64,000 nucleotides of DNA, from NCBI GenBank assembly GCA_018819175.1, contig JAHJQQ010000034.1, positions 12,343 through 76,342 on the forward strand, in the 5' to 3' direction. A model generated the notes under the pieces. It was not told where the DNA came from. It saw nothing but the letters and a program-made list of their open reading frames with translations, and did no database searches. Positions 26,680 to 34,744 of this stretch are shown here, piece by piece (positions within the stretch are counted from its first letter, which is position 1; every line of letters begins with the position of its first letter). The position numbers and the translations under genes were made by a program. The stretch is from Gammaproteobacteria bacterium (GTDB lineage Bacteria > Pseudomonadota > Gammaproteobacteria > Thiohalobacterales > Thiohalobacteraceae).

Positions 26680-28005
26680 ATGCCTGCCGAACATTTGCAC
26701 GCGGTTCCACACCTAACGACTGCACTCACCGGTCCCCTGCAACAGATTGAAACGCTGTTACTGACCGAGCAAACGCGCATCGAAACCTGGCTGCGCGCCG
26801 AATGGCGCAAAACACCCGCGCCTCTCTATACCTCGGTCGACCTGCGCAACGCCGGATTCAAGCTTTCGCCGGTGGATACCAACCTGTTTCCCGCCGGGTT
26901 CAACAATCTCAATCCGGCCTTTTTGCCACTCTGCGTGCTGGCCATGCAGACCAAGATAGAGCAGTTGTGCGAGACCGCGAGCAATATCCTGCTCATCCCG
27001 GAAGACCACAGCCGCAACCTGTTCTACCTGGAAAGCCTGGCTACGCTACGGGATATCATCCTCAAAGCCGGCTATCAGGTGCGCATCGGATCTTTACGCC
27101 CTGACCTGAAGGGCCCCGAGCAGATCACACTCCCCTCCGGACGCCAGATACAGCTGGACCCACTGATCAAACGCGGCCGGCGGGTCGGCGTGGCGGACTA
27201 TGACGCCTGTCTGGTTATTCTCAACAACGACCTGATCAGCGGCATTCCCGAACAGCTTCAGGGTATTGAACAGAATATCGTGCCGCCGCCGGGGCTGGGC
27301 TGGTCCAGCCGACTCAAGTCCGGCCACTTCAAGCATTTCAATAATGTCGCCACTGAATTCGCGAAACTGCTGGGCATCGACCCCTGGCTGATCAATCCGC
27401 TGTTCCGCAATTGCGGCGAGCTGGACTTCAAGAAACGCGAGGGTGAGGACTGCCTGGTGCGCAATGTTGAAGCATTATTGGAAAGCGTGCAGAAGAAATA
27501 CGATGAATACGGTATCGACAAACCCCCGTTCGTCGTTATCAAGGCCGATGCCGGTACCTATGGCATGGGCATCATCTCGGTCAGCAGCATCGAAGAGGTG
27601 CAGAGCCTCAATCGCAAGCAGCGCAGTAAAATGGCCTCAATGAAAGGCGGCGCCAGTGTCAGCAAGGTCATATTGCAGGAAGGCGTGTATACTTTCGAAA
27701 CCTGGGGCGCGCAGGCCGCGGTCGCCGAACCCGTGGTGTACATGATCGACCATTTTGTCGTGGGCGGTTTCTACCGCGTGCATACCGGTCGCGGCATCAA
27801 TGAGAATCTGAATGCGCCCGGCATGCATTTCGAGCCGCTGGCCTTTGTCGAATCCTGCAACACACCCGACCGCACTCGCGAACCCGACGCCGAGCCGAAC
27901 CGCTTCTATGCCTACGGCGTGCTCGCCCGCCTGGCACTCCTGGCCGCTGCACGCGAACTAGCCGAACATAATGACGCGAATGAAGCCCAGGGAGCCTCTG
28001 ATTAA
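26680..28005 (+). CDS. gshA: Glutamate-cysteine ligase (proteobacterial GshA of the Acidithiobacillus/Nitrosomonas type)
   Basis: It makes gamma-glutamylcysteine, the first step to glutathione. The 441 residues are unlike E. coli GshA and match the separate family of about 430 residues I know from Acidithiobacillus, Thiobacillus and Nitrosomonas. Recognisable segments are YTSVDLRNAGFKLSPVDTNL, FPAGFNNLNPAF, VVIKADAGTYGMGI (ATP-grasp-like loop) and FYRVHTGRGINENLNAPG. The last four codons and the stop lie inside a MITE-like element, so the native C-terminus was probably altered by insertion. gshB follows. Confidence 0.9.
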   Translation: MPAEHLHAVPHLTTALTGPLQQIETLLLTEQTRIETWLRAEWRKTPAPLYTSVDLRNAGFKLSPVDTNLFPAGFNNLNPAFLPLCVLAMQTKIEQLCETASNILLIPEDHSRNLFYLESLATLRDIILKAGYQVRIGSLRPDLKGPEQITLPSGRQIQLDPLIKRGRRVGVADYDACLVILNNDLISGIPEQLQGIEQNIVPPPGLGWSSRLKSGHFKHFNNVATEFAKLLGIDPWLINPLFRNCGELDFKKREGEDCLVRNVEALLESVQKKYDEYGIDKPPFVVIKADAGTYGMGIISVSSIEEVQSLNRKQRSKMASMKGGASVSKVILQEGVYTFETWGAQAAVAEPVVYMIDHFVVGGFYRVHTGRGINENLNAPGMHFEPLAFVESCNTPDRTREPDAEPNRFYAYGVLARLALLAAARELAEHNDANEAQGASD

Positions 28006-28145
28006 TTTGATCCAGCGAGCAGATGCAAGGCGCAGACGGGCGAGGAAACGGAGTTTACACGCAGCCTGCCGCTACCCGGCCCCGTATTTTGAGCTCGTCT
28101 GCAACGCGGCAGATGCCGCTTCAGTGAATTAATCAGAGGTTCCCT
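27989..28145. mobile_element. MITE-like element at the gshA stop codon (157 bp)
   Basis: Terminal inverted repeats of 19 bp, 27989-28007 and 28127-28145, are AGGGAGCCTCTGATTAATT on the left and AGGGAACCTCTGATTAATT reverse-complemented from the right: one mismatch. The left repeat encodes the last GshA residues and its TAA. The interior has CAAGGCGC (28026) and a GAGGAAACGGAGTTTACAC block (28042) also found in the element at 63859. The right repeat carries AGAGG 11 nt before the gshB ATG. It has no coding capacity. Confidence 0.75.
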
Positions 28146-28150
28146 AGTCT

Positions 28151-29101
28151 ATGATCCGCCTCGGCATCCTCATGGACCCCATAGCGTCCATCAGTATCAA
28201 AAAGGACAGCAGCTTCGCCATGCTGCTGGCCGCGCAGAAACGCGGCTGGGAACTCCTCTATATGGAACAGTCCGATCTGTTTCTGCGCGACGGTCGTGTA
28301 TATGCCCATGTGAAGCAGCTGCATGTCATCGATGATCCGCAGCACTGGTACGATCTTGAAGCGCCACATATCGAGCCGCTGGACCGCATCGACATTCTAT
28401 TGATGCGCAAAGATCCGCCGCTGAATATGGAGTTCATGTACACCACCTATCTGCTGGAGCGTGCCGAGGCCGCCGGCACGCTGGTGGTCAACAAGCCAGC
28501 GAGCCTGCGTGACTGCAATGAAAAGCTCTACACCGCCTGGTTCACCGACTGTTGCGCGCCCACCCTGGTATCGCGACAGGCGCGTCAATTCCGGGAATTC
28601 CTGACTGAACACGGCGACATTATCCTGAAACCATTGAATGGCATGGGCGGCGCGTCCATCTTCCGCGTCCAGGAAAGCGACACCAACACCAGCGTGATTC
28701 TGGAAACGCTGACCGACCACGGCCGACGCTTTGCCATGGCGCAACGTTTCATCCCGGAGATCAGTGCCGGTGACAAACGCATTCTCATGATCGACGGCGA
28801 ACCCGTGCCCTATGCCCTGGCCCGTATTCCCGCCAAAGGCGAGGCGCGCGGCAATCTCGCGGCCGGTGGTCGCGGCGAAGGCGTGGAACTGTCCGCGCGT
28901 GACCGCTGGATCTGTGAACAGGTCGGTCCGACGCTGCGTGCCAAGGGTTTATATTTCGTTGGCCTGGATGTGATCGGCGACTATCTCACCGAAATCAATG
29001 TCACCAGCCCGACCTGCATCCGCGAACTGGATAAACTCTATAGCCTGGACATCGCAGGACAATTGATGGACTGTCTCGCGGCGAAACGTCACGCGCAGTA
29101 A
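28151..29101 (+). CDS. gshB: Glutathione synthetase
   Basis: This ATP-grasp ligase adds glycine to gamma-glutamylcysteine. The 316 residues show MDPIASISIKKDSSFAML at the start, RMDPP-like MRKDPPLNMEF, NKPASLRDCNEKL, the ATP-grasp loop LKPLNGMGGASIF, and the C-terminal GLDVIGDYLTEINVTSPTC. It directly follows gshA, completing glutathione synthesis in one unit. Its apparent ribosome site lies in the end of the inserted element upstream. Confidence 0.96.
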   Translation: MIRLGILMDPIASISIKKDSSFAMLLAAQKRGWELLYMEQSDLFLRDGRVYAHVKQLHVIDDPQHWYDLEAPHIEPLDRIDILLMRKDPPLNMEFMYTTYLLERAEAAGTLVVNKPASLRDCNEKLYTAWFTDCCAPTLVSRQARQFREFLTEHGDIILKPLNGMGGASIFRVQESDTNTSVILETLTDHGRRFAMAQRFIPEISAGDKRILMIDGEPVPYALARIPAKGEARGNLAAGGRGEGVELSARDRWICEQVGPTLRAKGLYFVGLDVIGDYLTEINVTSPTCIRELDKLYSLDIAGQLMDCLAAKRHAQ

Positions 29102-29118
29102 GGAACTGCAACGAGCAG

Positions 29119-30162
29119 ATGCCCCGCTACTTACACTATTTCGCTGTTCTCGTCGTTGCGTTTCTGATCAGCGCCTGCAGTCGTCCGCAACCAGGCGTAC
29201 AAGAACAGCAGTTCGTCGCCTTCGGCACGCTGATCAGCGTCACGCTCTATGCTGTTGATGAACAGCAGGCGCAACGTGCCTTTCAAGAACTCGAAGCCTA
29301 TTTCAACCAGCTGCACCACGACTGGCACGCCTGGGAACCGAGTCCGCTGGTCGAACTCAATCAGGCACTCGCGACGCAAGGCGCAGCCGAAGTGCCCGCA
29401 GTGATCCTACCCTTGATTACACCGGCACAGCGGCTGTCGATCGCCAGTGGCGGTTTGTTCAATCCGGCCATGGGCGGACTGTTCGCGCTGTGGGGATTTC
29501 AGAGCGATGATCCGCCACGCACGCCTCCTGCGGATGCGGAGATCAATAGCCTGCTCGCGCAGCACCCCAGCATGGCGGATCTGCAACTGAACGGCACAAC
29601 GCTGCGTACCACCAATCCTGCGGTCAAACTCGATTTCGGCGCCTTTGCCAAGGGTTATGCCGCGCAACTCGGCTGCAAACGTCTGCAACAGCTCGGCATC
29701 GACAATGCTATCGTCGCCGTCGCCGGCGATATCCATGTCATCGGCAACCGCGGAGAACGTGCCTGGCGCGTGGGCGTCCGTCATCCGCGCACGCCCGGCA
29801 TCATCGCCTCCACTGAACTGCATGACGGCGAAAGCATCTCTACTTCGGGAGATTATGAACGCTATTTCGATGTCGACAACATCCGTTATCACCACCTGCT
29901 CGACCCGCGCACCGGTTATCCCGCACGCGGCGCAATCTCTGTCACGGTCATCAACAACGACGGCGCCACCGCCGACGCCAGTGCCTCCGCCCTGTTTATC
30001 GCCGGCGTGGAACACTGGGCCGAAGTTGCCAAGGCGATGGGCGTGGACCAGGTTATGTTGATCGACATCGAGGGTGAGGCGCATCTCACACCGGCCATGG
30101 CGGCGCGATTGCGCATTGAGGGAGACCCTGCGCCCGAACTGTACATTCAAGAGTTGCCCTGA
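29119..30162 (+). CDS. apbE: FAD:protein FMN transferase, lipoprotein (ApbE)
   Basis: ApbE covalently attaches FMN to Ser/Thr of target proteins outside the cytoplasm. The 347 residues begin with a lipoprotein signal whose lipobox LISAC puts the lipidated cysteine at C20. Then come FGTLISVTLY, LDFGAFAKGYA with the FAD/magnesium site, AVAGDIHVIG, and HHLLDPRTGYPA followed by the TADASASALF segment. It overlaps the next gene by one base and lies with a NusG-II protein and a Gx-type transporter. Its FMN-accepting partner is not in the window. Confidence 0.94.
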   Translation: MPRYLHYFAVLVVAFLISACSRPQPGVQEQQFVAFGTLISVTLYAVDEQQAQRAFQELEAYFNQLHHDWHAWEPSPLVELNQALATQGAAEVPAVILPLITPAQRLSIASGGLFNPAMGGLFALWGFQSDDPPRTPPADAEINSLLAQHPSMADLQLNGTTLRTTNPAVKLDFGAFAKGYAAQLGCKRLQQLGIDNAIVAVAGDIHVIGNRGERAWRVGVRHPRTPGIIASTELHDGESISTSGDYERYFDVDNIRYHHLLDPRTGYPARGAISVTVINNDGATADASASALFIAGVEHWAEVAKAMGVDQVMLIDIEGEAHLTPAMAARLRIEGDPAPELYIQELP

Positions 30163-30533
30163 TGAGGGATTGGCTGACCAAGGCCGACATGCTGTTGCTG
30201 CTGTTCGTCACGGGGCTGGTGGTTTGGCTGTATGTCGCCATCTGGGGCGCCGACACCGCCGCACTGGAGGTCGAGATCTGGAGTCGCGGCGAGCGCGTGC
30301 AGACGCTGCCGCTGGCGGAAGACCGGCTGCTCAGCGTCGCCGGGGTACTCGGTGACAGTCATATCGAAATCAAACACGCCGAAGCGCGTTTCGTCGATTC
30401 GCCCTGTTCGAACAAACTGTGTGTTTTACATGGCGCGTTGCGGCATGCCGGCGAGACCACGGCCTGTCTGCCGAATCAGGTGAGCTTGCGCATTCTCGGC
30501 CGCGACCCGCGCTATGACGCGATTAATTTTTAA
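30162..30533 (+). CDS. NusG domain II (DUF1312) membrane-anchored protein
   Basis: The 123-residue protein has one N-terminal membrane helix (about 10-27, LLLLFVTGLVVWLYVAIW) and an extracytoplasmic NusG-II-like beta domain. The domain holds the typical VDSPCSNKLC segment followed by ACLPNQVSLRI. NusG-II proteins of this kind recur beside ApbE, Gx-type transporters and extracytoplasmic flavin electron-transfer systems; their exact role is not known. The ATG shares its A with the apbE TGA, so translation is coupled. Confidence 0.85.
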   Translation: MRDWLTKADMLLLLFVTGLVVWLYVAIWGADTAALEVEIWSRGERVQTLPLAEDRLLSVAGVLGDSHIEIKHAEARFVDSPCSNKLCVLHGALRHAGETTACLPNQVSLRILGRDPRYDAINF

Positions 30534-30536
30534 ACC

Positions 30537-30617
30537 AGGGACGAGGTGCTAGGTTCTAGGGCCGAGGAAAACCCGCACATGCCACCCCTCGGCCCTAGAA
30601 CCTAGCACCTCAGCCCT
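30537..30617. repeat. 31-bp inverted repeat between the NusG-II and Gx genes
   Basis: Arms 30537-30567 and 30587-30617 match at 29 of 31 positions, with a 19-nt loop. The arm carries GTGCTAGGTTCTAGGGCC. It has no periodic 8-nt units, unlike the other class of palindromes here. In RNA it would form a very stable stem without a T-run. Confidence 0.85.
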
Positions 30618-30634
30618 GTCCGCAAGGACTAAAA

Positions 30635-31141
30635 ATGGAATTATCGACCACCCGCGAAGATCACCTGATCGCCTGGCTCACCGCGCTGGCCGTCGCCATT
30701 CATTTAATTGAAGCCGCACTGCCCAGCCCATTACCCGGCGTCAAACCCGGTCTGGCGAATGTCATCACCATTGTGGTGCTGATGCGTTTCGGTTGGCGTA
30801 CGGCGGCCTGGGTGAGTTTGCTGCGCGTGCTGGTGAGTGGTTTACTGCTCGGCACCTTTCTATCGCCGACATTCGCGCTGAGCCTGGGCGGCGCGCTCTG
30901 CAGCGTCGCCATCCTCTGGCTGGCGCTGCAGTTGGGACGTGGCGGCTTCGGACCAGTCGGCTACAGTGTGCTCGCAGCCCTGGCGCATATGACCGGCCAG
31001 TTCGGTATCGCCTATACCCTGTTCATACCGCACCCGGGCTTATTGCATTTGCTGCCGGTGCTGCTGACACTGGCCCTGCTGTTTGGCACCACCAGCGGTA
31101 TACTGGCCCGCAGCATGCTGAAGGGATTTGATAACGCGTGA
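30635..31141 (+). CDS. Gx transporter family membrane protein (heptaprenyl diphosphate synthase component I-like)
   Basis: The 168 residues are almost wholly hydrophobic, with about five membrane helices. The conserved loop PGVKPGLANVITIVVLMRFG is the hallmark of the Gx transporter family, often labelled heptaprenyl synthase component I. The family clusters with ApbE and NusG-II genes, as here, and is thought to move a small substrate such as a flavin or quinone precursor; the substrate is not established. The end overlaps the tonB start by 4 bp (GTGA). Confidence 0.85.
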   Translation: MELSTTREDHLIAWLTALAVAIHLIEAALPSPLPGVKPGLANVITIVVLMRFGWRTAAWVSLLRVLVSGLLLGTFLSPTFALSLGGALCSVAILWLALQLGRGGFGPVGYSVLAALAHMTGQFGIAYTLFIPHPGLLHLLPVLLTLALLFGTTSGILARSMLKGFDNA

Positions 31142-31992
31142 CCCAACCGGCCCACACAGTGCACGCCTACATGGACCATGGTGACCGCATGGTGGTCGCC
31201 CTGGTGCTCGCCGCAGCCTTGCATCTACTGATCATCCTGGGGATTTCACTCACACCGGAGACCCCGGAGCCAAAAGACAATCCTCCCACCCTGGACATTA
31301 CCCTGGTCCCCAAGCAGAAAACGCCACCGCCCAAGGAAGCGGACTATCTGGCCCAGTCCAGCCAGGACGGCGCCGGCAACACGGCTGAAAAGATCCGCCC
31401 GCAATATGAACAGGAGGCGCGTCAGGCCGGCGCACCGCCACCCACCCCGACCCCGGCGCATACCCAGGACCTGGCCCGCCCGAACGCCCAGCGCAAAATC
31501 CAGGCGGCAGAGGACAAGACCGCGGCGGAGCAGCCCAAACCGGTCTCTGCCATAGAGTTGATGAATCGCAGCCTGGAGCTAGTGCAGCTTGACCAGCAGC
31601 TCAAGCAATCCATGCAGGCCTATTCACAGCGCCCGCGCCAGGCCTTCGTGTCCGCCCGCACCCAGGAATTCAAATACGCCAGCTACATGAACGACTGGGT
31701 GTCCAAGGTGGAGCGCGTCGGCAACCTGAATTACCCCGACGAGGCGCGCCGCAAGAGCCTGTCCGGCAATCTGATGCTGCAGGTATCGATCAATCAGGAC
31801 GGCTCGGTCCGGAATATCCAGCTGAAACGCTCATCGGGCTACAAGGTGCTCGACGACGCCGCCATCCGAATAGTCCAGCTGGCCTCGCCGTTTCCGCCCC
31901 TGCCACCGGAAATCAGTAAGGATACCGATATCCTGCATATCACCCGCACCTGGGAATTCATCAATAATCAGGGTCTGTCGACCCGCAAATGA
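31138..31992 (+). CDS. tonB: TonB-family energy transducer
   Basis: TonB couples the proton gradient to outer-membrane receptors. The 284-residue protein has a short cytoplasmic start, one membrane helix at about 18-38, a Pro/Lys-rich periplasmic stretch (42-105), and a C-terminal TonB domain (about 190-284) with YPDEARRKSLSGNLMLQVSI and VLDDAAIRIVQLASPFPPLP. Translation starts at GTG overlapping the previous stop. exbB/exbD are not nearby. The neighbour order tonB-algH-ruvX-pyrR matches that recalled from Pseudomonas. Confidence 0.9.
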   Translation: MTQPAHTVHAYMDHGDRMVVALVLAAALHLLIILGISLTPETPEPKDNPPTLDITLVPKQKTPPPKEADYLAQSSQDGAGNTAEKIRPQYEQEARQAGAPPPTPTPAHTQDLARPNAQRKIQAAEDKTAAEQPKPVSAIELMNRSLELVQLDQQLKQSMQAYSQRPRQAFVSARTQEFKYASYMNDWVSKVERVGNLNYPDEARRKSLSGNLMLQVSINQDGSVRNIQLKRSSGYKVLDDAAIRIVQLASPFPPLPPEISKDTDILHITRTWEFINNQGLSTRK

Positions 31993-32040
31993 GCGGTTTG
32001 CCCTTGCGACCACACCGGCGCCTGCCGGATACTAGCAGGC

Positions 32041-32601
32041 ATGGCTGACACCGAGTTCCTCATCAATCACTTCCTGATCGCCATGCCGGGATTGGCGGAC
32101 CCCAATTTCTTCCATACCGTCACCTACATCTGTGAACACGATGCAGATGGCGCCATGGGCATCGTCATCAACCGTCCGCTGGACCTGAGCCTGGGCGACA
32201 TCCTGTCCCACATGGATATCAACGCCACGCCAGACACGGCGCCGCTGCCGGTATTCCAGGGTGGACCGGTGCAGACCGAGCGTGGTTTTGTCGTCCACGC
32301 CCCGCTGGGGGATTGGGAGGCCACGCTGAAAGTCAGCGAGGAGATCGGCGTCACCGCCTCGCAGGATGTGCTCGCCTCCATCGCCGCCGGCAAGGGTCCC
32401 CCGCGTTCACTGATCGCCCTCGGTTATGCGGGCTGGGGCGCCGGTCAGCTGGAACAGGAAATGGCCGACAATGTCTGGCTGAGCGGCCCGGCGACGGCCG
32501 AAGTGCTGTTCGACACGCCGGTGGAAAAACGCTGGGAGGCCGCCGCGGGGTTGCTCGGTGTCGACCTGACCCTACTCTCCAGCGACGCCGGTCATGCCTG
32601 A
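32041..32601 (+). CDS. algH: YqgE/AlgH family protein
   Basis: The 186-residue cytosolic protein has the family pattern FLINHFLIAMPGLADPNFFHTV near the start, ADGAMGIVINRPL, and GYAGWGAGQLEQEM further on. AlgH has been linked to alginate regulation in Pseudomonas, but its biochemical role is unclear. It overlaps ruvX by 8 bp, a very common pairing. Confidence 0.92.
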   Translation: MADTEFLINHFLIAMPGLADPNFFHTVTYICEHDADGAMGIVINRPLDLSLGDILSHMDINATPDTAPLPVFQGGPVQTERGFVVHAPLGDWEATLKVSEEIGVTASQDVLASIAAGKGPPRSLIALGYAGWGAGQLEQEMADNVWLSGPATAEVLFDTPVEKRWEAAAGLLGVDLTLLSSDAGHA

Positions 32602-33058
32602 GGCACACGCGAATGTCATTACCGGCATGACCCGCACGACGCCGCACCAGACACTCCTGGGTTTTGATTTCGGCAGCCGCCGCATCGGCGTGGCGGTGGG
32701 CCAACGCATCACCGGCACCGCCAGCGCCCTGATCACCCTGACGGCGCGCGACGGCCAACCCGATTGGAGCGAGATCGAAAAACTCATCGCCACCTGGCAG
32801 CCGGACGCACTGGTGGTCGGCCTGCCGCTGGCACTGGACGGCAGCCACAGCGATACGACACGCGCCGCGGAACGTTTCGCGCGCCGCCTGCACGGCCGCT
32901 TTCAGCTGCCTGCGTATCTGCACGACGAACGCCTGAGTTCACATGCCGCCGAGCACTGGACGGATCAAGGCTCCGGCAAAGCTGCGCCACGCGACGCACT
33001 CGATAAGGTCGCGGCACAGATCATTCTGCAAGACTGGCTGGATAGTCAGGGAGACTAA
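32594..33058 (+). CDS. ruvX: Pre-16S rRNA nuclease / Holliday junction resolvase-like YqgF
   Basis: YqgF is an RNase H-fold protein that processes the 5' end of 16S rRNA. The 154 residues include the first acidic motif LGFDFGSRRIGVAVG, the ALVVGLPLALDG strand, and LHDERLSSHAAE followed by RDALDKVAAQIILQDWL with the last acidic residue. An ATG 33 bp downstream (MTRTTPHQTLLG) is an equally possible start. It is 2 bp upstream of pyrR. Confidence 0.92.
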   Translation: MPEAHANVITGMTRTTPHQTLLGFDFGSRRIGVAVGQRITGTASALITLTARDGQPDWSEIEKLIATWQPDALVVGLPLALDGSHSDTTRAAERFARRLHGRFQLPAYLHDERLSSHAAEHWTDQGSGKAAPRDALDKVAAQIILQDWLDSQGD

Positions 33059-33060
33059 AC

Positions 33061-33567
33061 ATGGACAAGAACAACGACGTCGACACACTGCTCGACGCCA
33101 TGGCCGCGCAACTGCGCACGCTCATCAGCGAACGCAAACTCACGGAACCGGCCATGGTCGGCATCCACACCGGCGGTGTCTGGGTGGCGGAACGCCTGCA
33201 TAAAAAACTCGGCTTGGATGTGCCGCTCGGCAGTCTGGATATCTCCTTCTACCGCGACGACTTCACGCGCATTGGCATGAACCCGCAGGTGCGACCGTCG
33301 CAACTGCCTTTCGATATCGACAACCGCCACATCATATTGGTCGATGACGTTCTGCACACCGGCCGCACCATCCGCGCCGCACTCAACGAACTGTTCGACT
33401 ACGGCCGGCCCGCGTCCATCCAACTCGCCGTATTGGTCGATCGCTGCGGCCGCGAGCTGCCCATCGAAGCCAACGTCGTCGGCCGGAAAATGGATCTCGG
33501 CAACGGCGAACATGTGAAACTCACCGGCCCCGAACCTCTCACCCTGGAGCTGCAGACACCCGCATGA
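33061..33567 (+). CDS. pyrR: PyrR: pyrimidine regulator / uracil phosphoribosyltransferase
   Basis: The 168-residue protein has the phosphoribosyltransferase PRPP loop HIILVDDVLHTGRTIRAALN and the PyrR start AMVGIHTGGVWVAERL, with SLDISFYRDDF characteristic of the family. In Gram-positives it attenuates pyr transcription through RNA; in Gammaproteobacteria its role is less clear. It lies upstream of pyrB and pyrC'. No recognisable PyrR attenuator is seen in the spacer before pyrB. Confidence 0.93.
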   Translation: MDKNNDVDTLLDAMAAQLRTLISERKLTEPAMVGIHTGGVWVAERLHKKLGLDVPLGSLDISFYRDDFTRIGMNPQVRPSQLPFDIDNRHIILVDDVLHTGRTIRAALNELFDYGRPASIQLAVLVDRCGRELPIEANVVGRKMDLGNGEHVKLTGPEPLTLELQTPA

Positions 33568-33586
33568 ATCTAAAAAAATCATTTCA

Positions 33587-33744
33587 GCCACGGAAACACA
33601 CGGAAGACACTGAAACACAGTGCATTCCTGAAGCGACTATTCACCACCTTGCGGGTGATAGAGATACCTGCCTGCCTGTGCAATGCACGCAGACAGGCTT
33701 GAAGCTTATGATCTTGTCCGGGTTTTTCCGTGTGGTTCCGTGGC
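33587..33744. repeat. Inverted repeat and hairpin in the pyrR-pyrB spacer
   Basis: Outer arms 33587-33605 and 33726-33744 match at 18 of 19 positions (GCCACGGAAACACACGGAA and its complement). The left side continues the 9-10-nt rhythm with GACACTGAAACACAG. Inside are a TCACC...GGTGA hairpin (about 33640-33658) and a longer stem around 33670-33698 (GCCTGCCTGTGC against GCACGCAGACAGGC). No T-run follows, so I see no classical attenuator. Confidence 0.75.
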
Positions 33745-33760
33745 AAATGCGGTTTATAGG

Positions 33761-34744
33761 ATGAATCACGCCGAATTGCAGATGGATGCGCAGGGACGCC
33801 TGCGCCACTTCCTGACCATCGAGGGCCTGAGCCGGCAACTGGTGACGGACATTCTGGATACCGCCGAATCCTTTTCCGGCGTAACCGAACAAACGGTCAA
33901 AAAGGTCCCGCTGCTGCGCGGCAAAACCATCGTCAATCTGTTCTTCGAGGCCAGCACGCGCACCCGAACCACCTTTGAACTCGCGGCCAAACGGCTTTCG
34001 GCCGACGTGCTCAATATGAACATCGGCGCCTCCAGCGCCACCAAGGGCGAGACGCTGCTCGATACCTTACGCAATCTCGAAGCCATGCACGTCGACATGT
34101 TCGTGGTGCGCCATGCCGAATCCGGTGCCGCGCACTTCATCGCCCAGCATGTCGCGCCGCACGTCAGCGTCATCAACGGCGGCGATGGCCGGCATGCACA
34201 TCCGACCCAGGCCATGTTGGACATGTTCACCATCCGCCGCGTGAAGGGGCCGGATTTCGGTCGCCTGCGCATTGCGATTGTCGGCGATCTGTTGCACTCG
34301 CGCGTGGCACGTTCGCAGATCCATGCCCTGAACATCCTCAACGCCGGTGAGGTGCGCGTCGTCGCGCCGCGCACGCTGATACCCGCCGATGCCGCCAGCC
34401 TCGGTGTGCATGTATATAACAATTTCGAAGAAGGCATCCGCGATGTGGATGTCATCATGATGCTGCGCCTGCAACGCGAACGCATGCAGGGCGCGCTGCT
34501 GCCCAGCGAACACGAATACTTCCGCCTGTTCGGCCTGACGGAGAAACGTCTGGCGCTGGCCAAGCCGGATGTCACCGTGATGCACCCCGGCCCGATCAAC
34601 CGCGGTGTGGAAATGGATTCGCAGGTCGCCGACGGCCCGCACTCGGTGATCCTTGCGCAGGTCACCCACGGCATCGCCGTGCGCATGGCGGTGATGTCGA
34701 TGGCGATGGGCCAGAAGGCCCAATCCGGGGAGGGCAACGCATGA
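33761..34744 (+). CDS. pyrB: Aspartate carbamoyltransferase catalytic chain
   Basis: It condenses carbamoyl phosphate and aspartate, the committed step of pyrimidine synthesis. The 327-residue protein has the carbamoyl-phosphate loop FFEASTRTRTTFELA, the HPTQAMLDMFTIRR segment, RLQRERM and MHPGPINRGVEMDS. I use the ATG at 33761; a frame open upstream runs through the palindromic spacer. The stop overlaps the pyrC' start (ATGA), as in Pseudomonas, where the two proteins form a dodecameric complex. No pyrI is seen. Confidence 0.95.
   Translation: MNHAELQMDAQGRLRHFLTIEGLSRQLVTDILDTAESFSGVTEQTVKKVPLLRGKTIVNLFFEASTRTRTTFELAAKRLSADVLNMNIGASSATKGETLLDTLRNLEAMHVDMFVVRHAESGAAHFIAQHVAPHVSVINGGDGRHAHPTQAMLDMFTIRRVKGPDFGRLRIAIVGDLLHSRVARSQIHALNILNAGEVRVVAPRTLIPADAASLGVHVYNNFEEGIRDVDVIMMLRLQRERMQGALLPSEHEYFRLFGLTEKRLALAKPDVTVMHPGPINRGVEMDSQVADGPHSVILAQVTHGIAVRMAVMSMAMGQKAQSGEGNA

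Noticed and set aside
33568..33760. PyrR-type attenuator before pyrB
   Set aside because: Hairpins exist but there is no T-run terminator or recognisable PyrR anti-antiterminator loop; the structure is better explained by the palindrome family.
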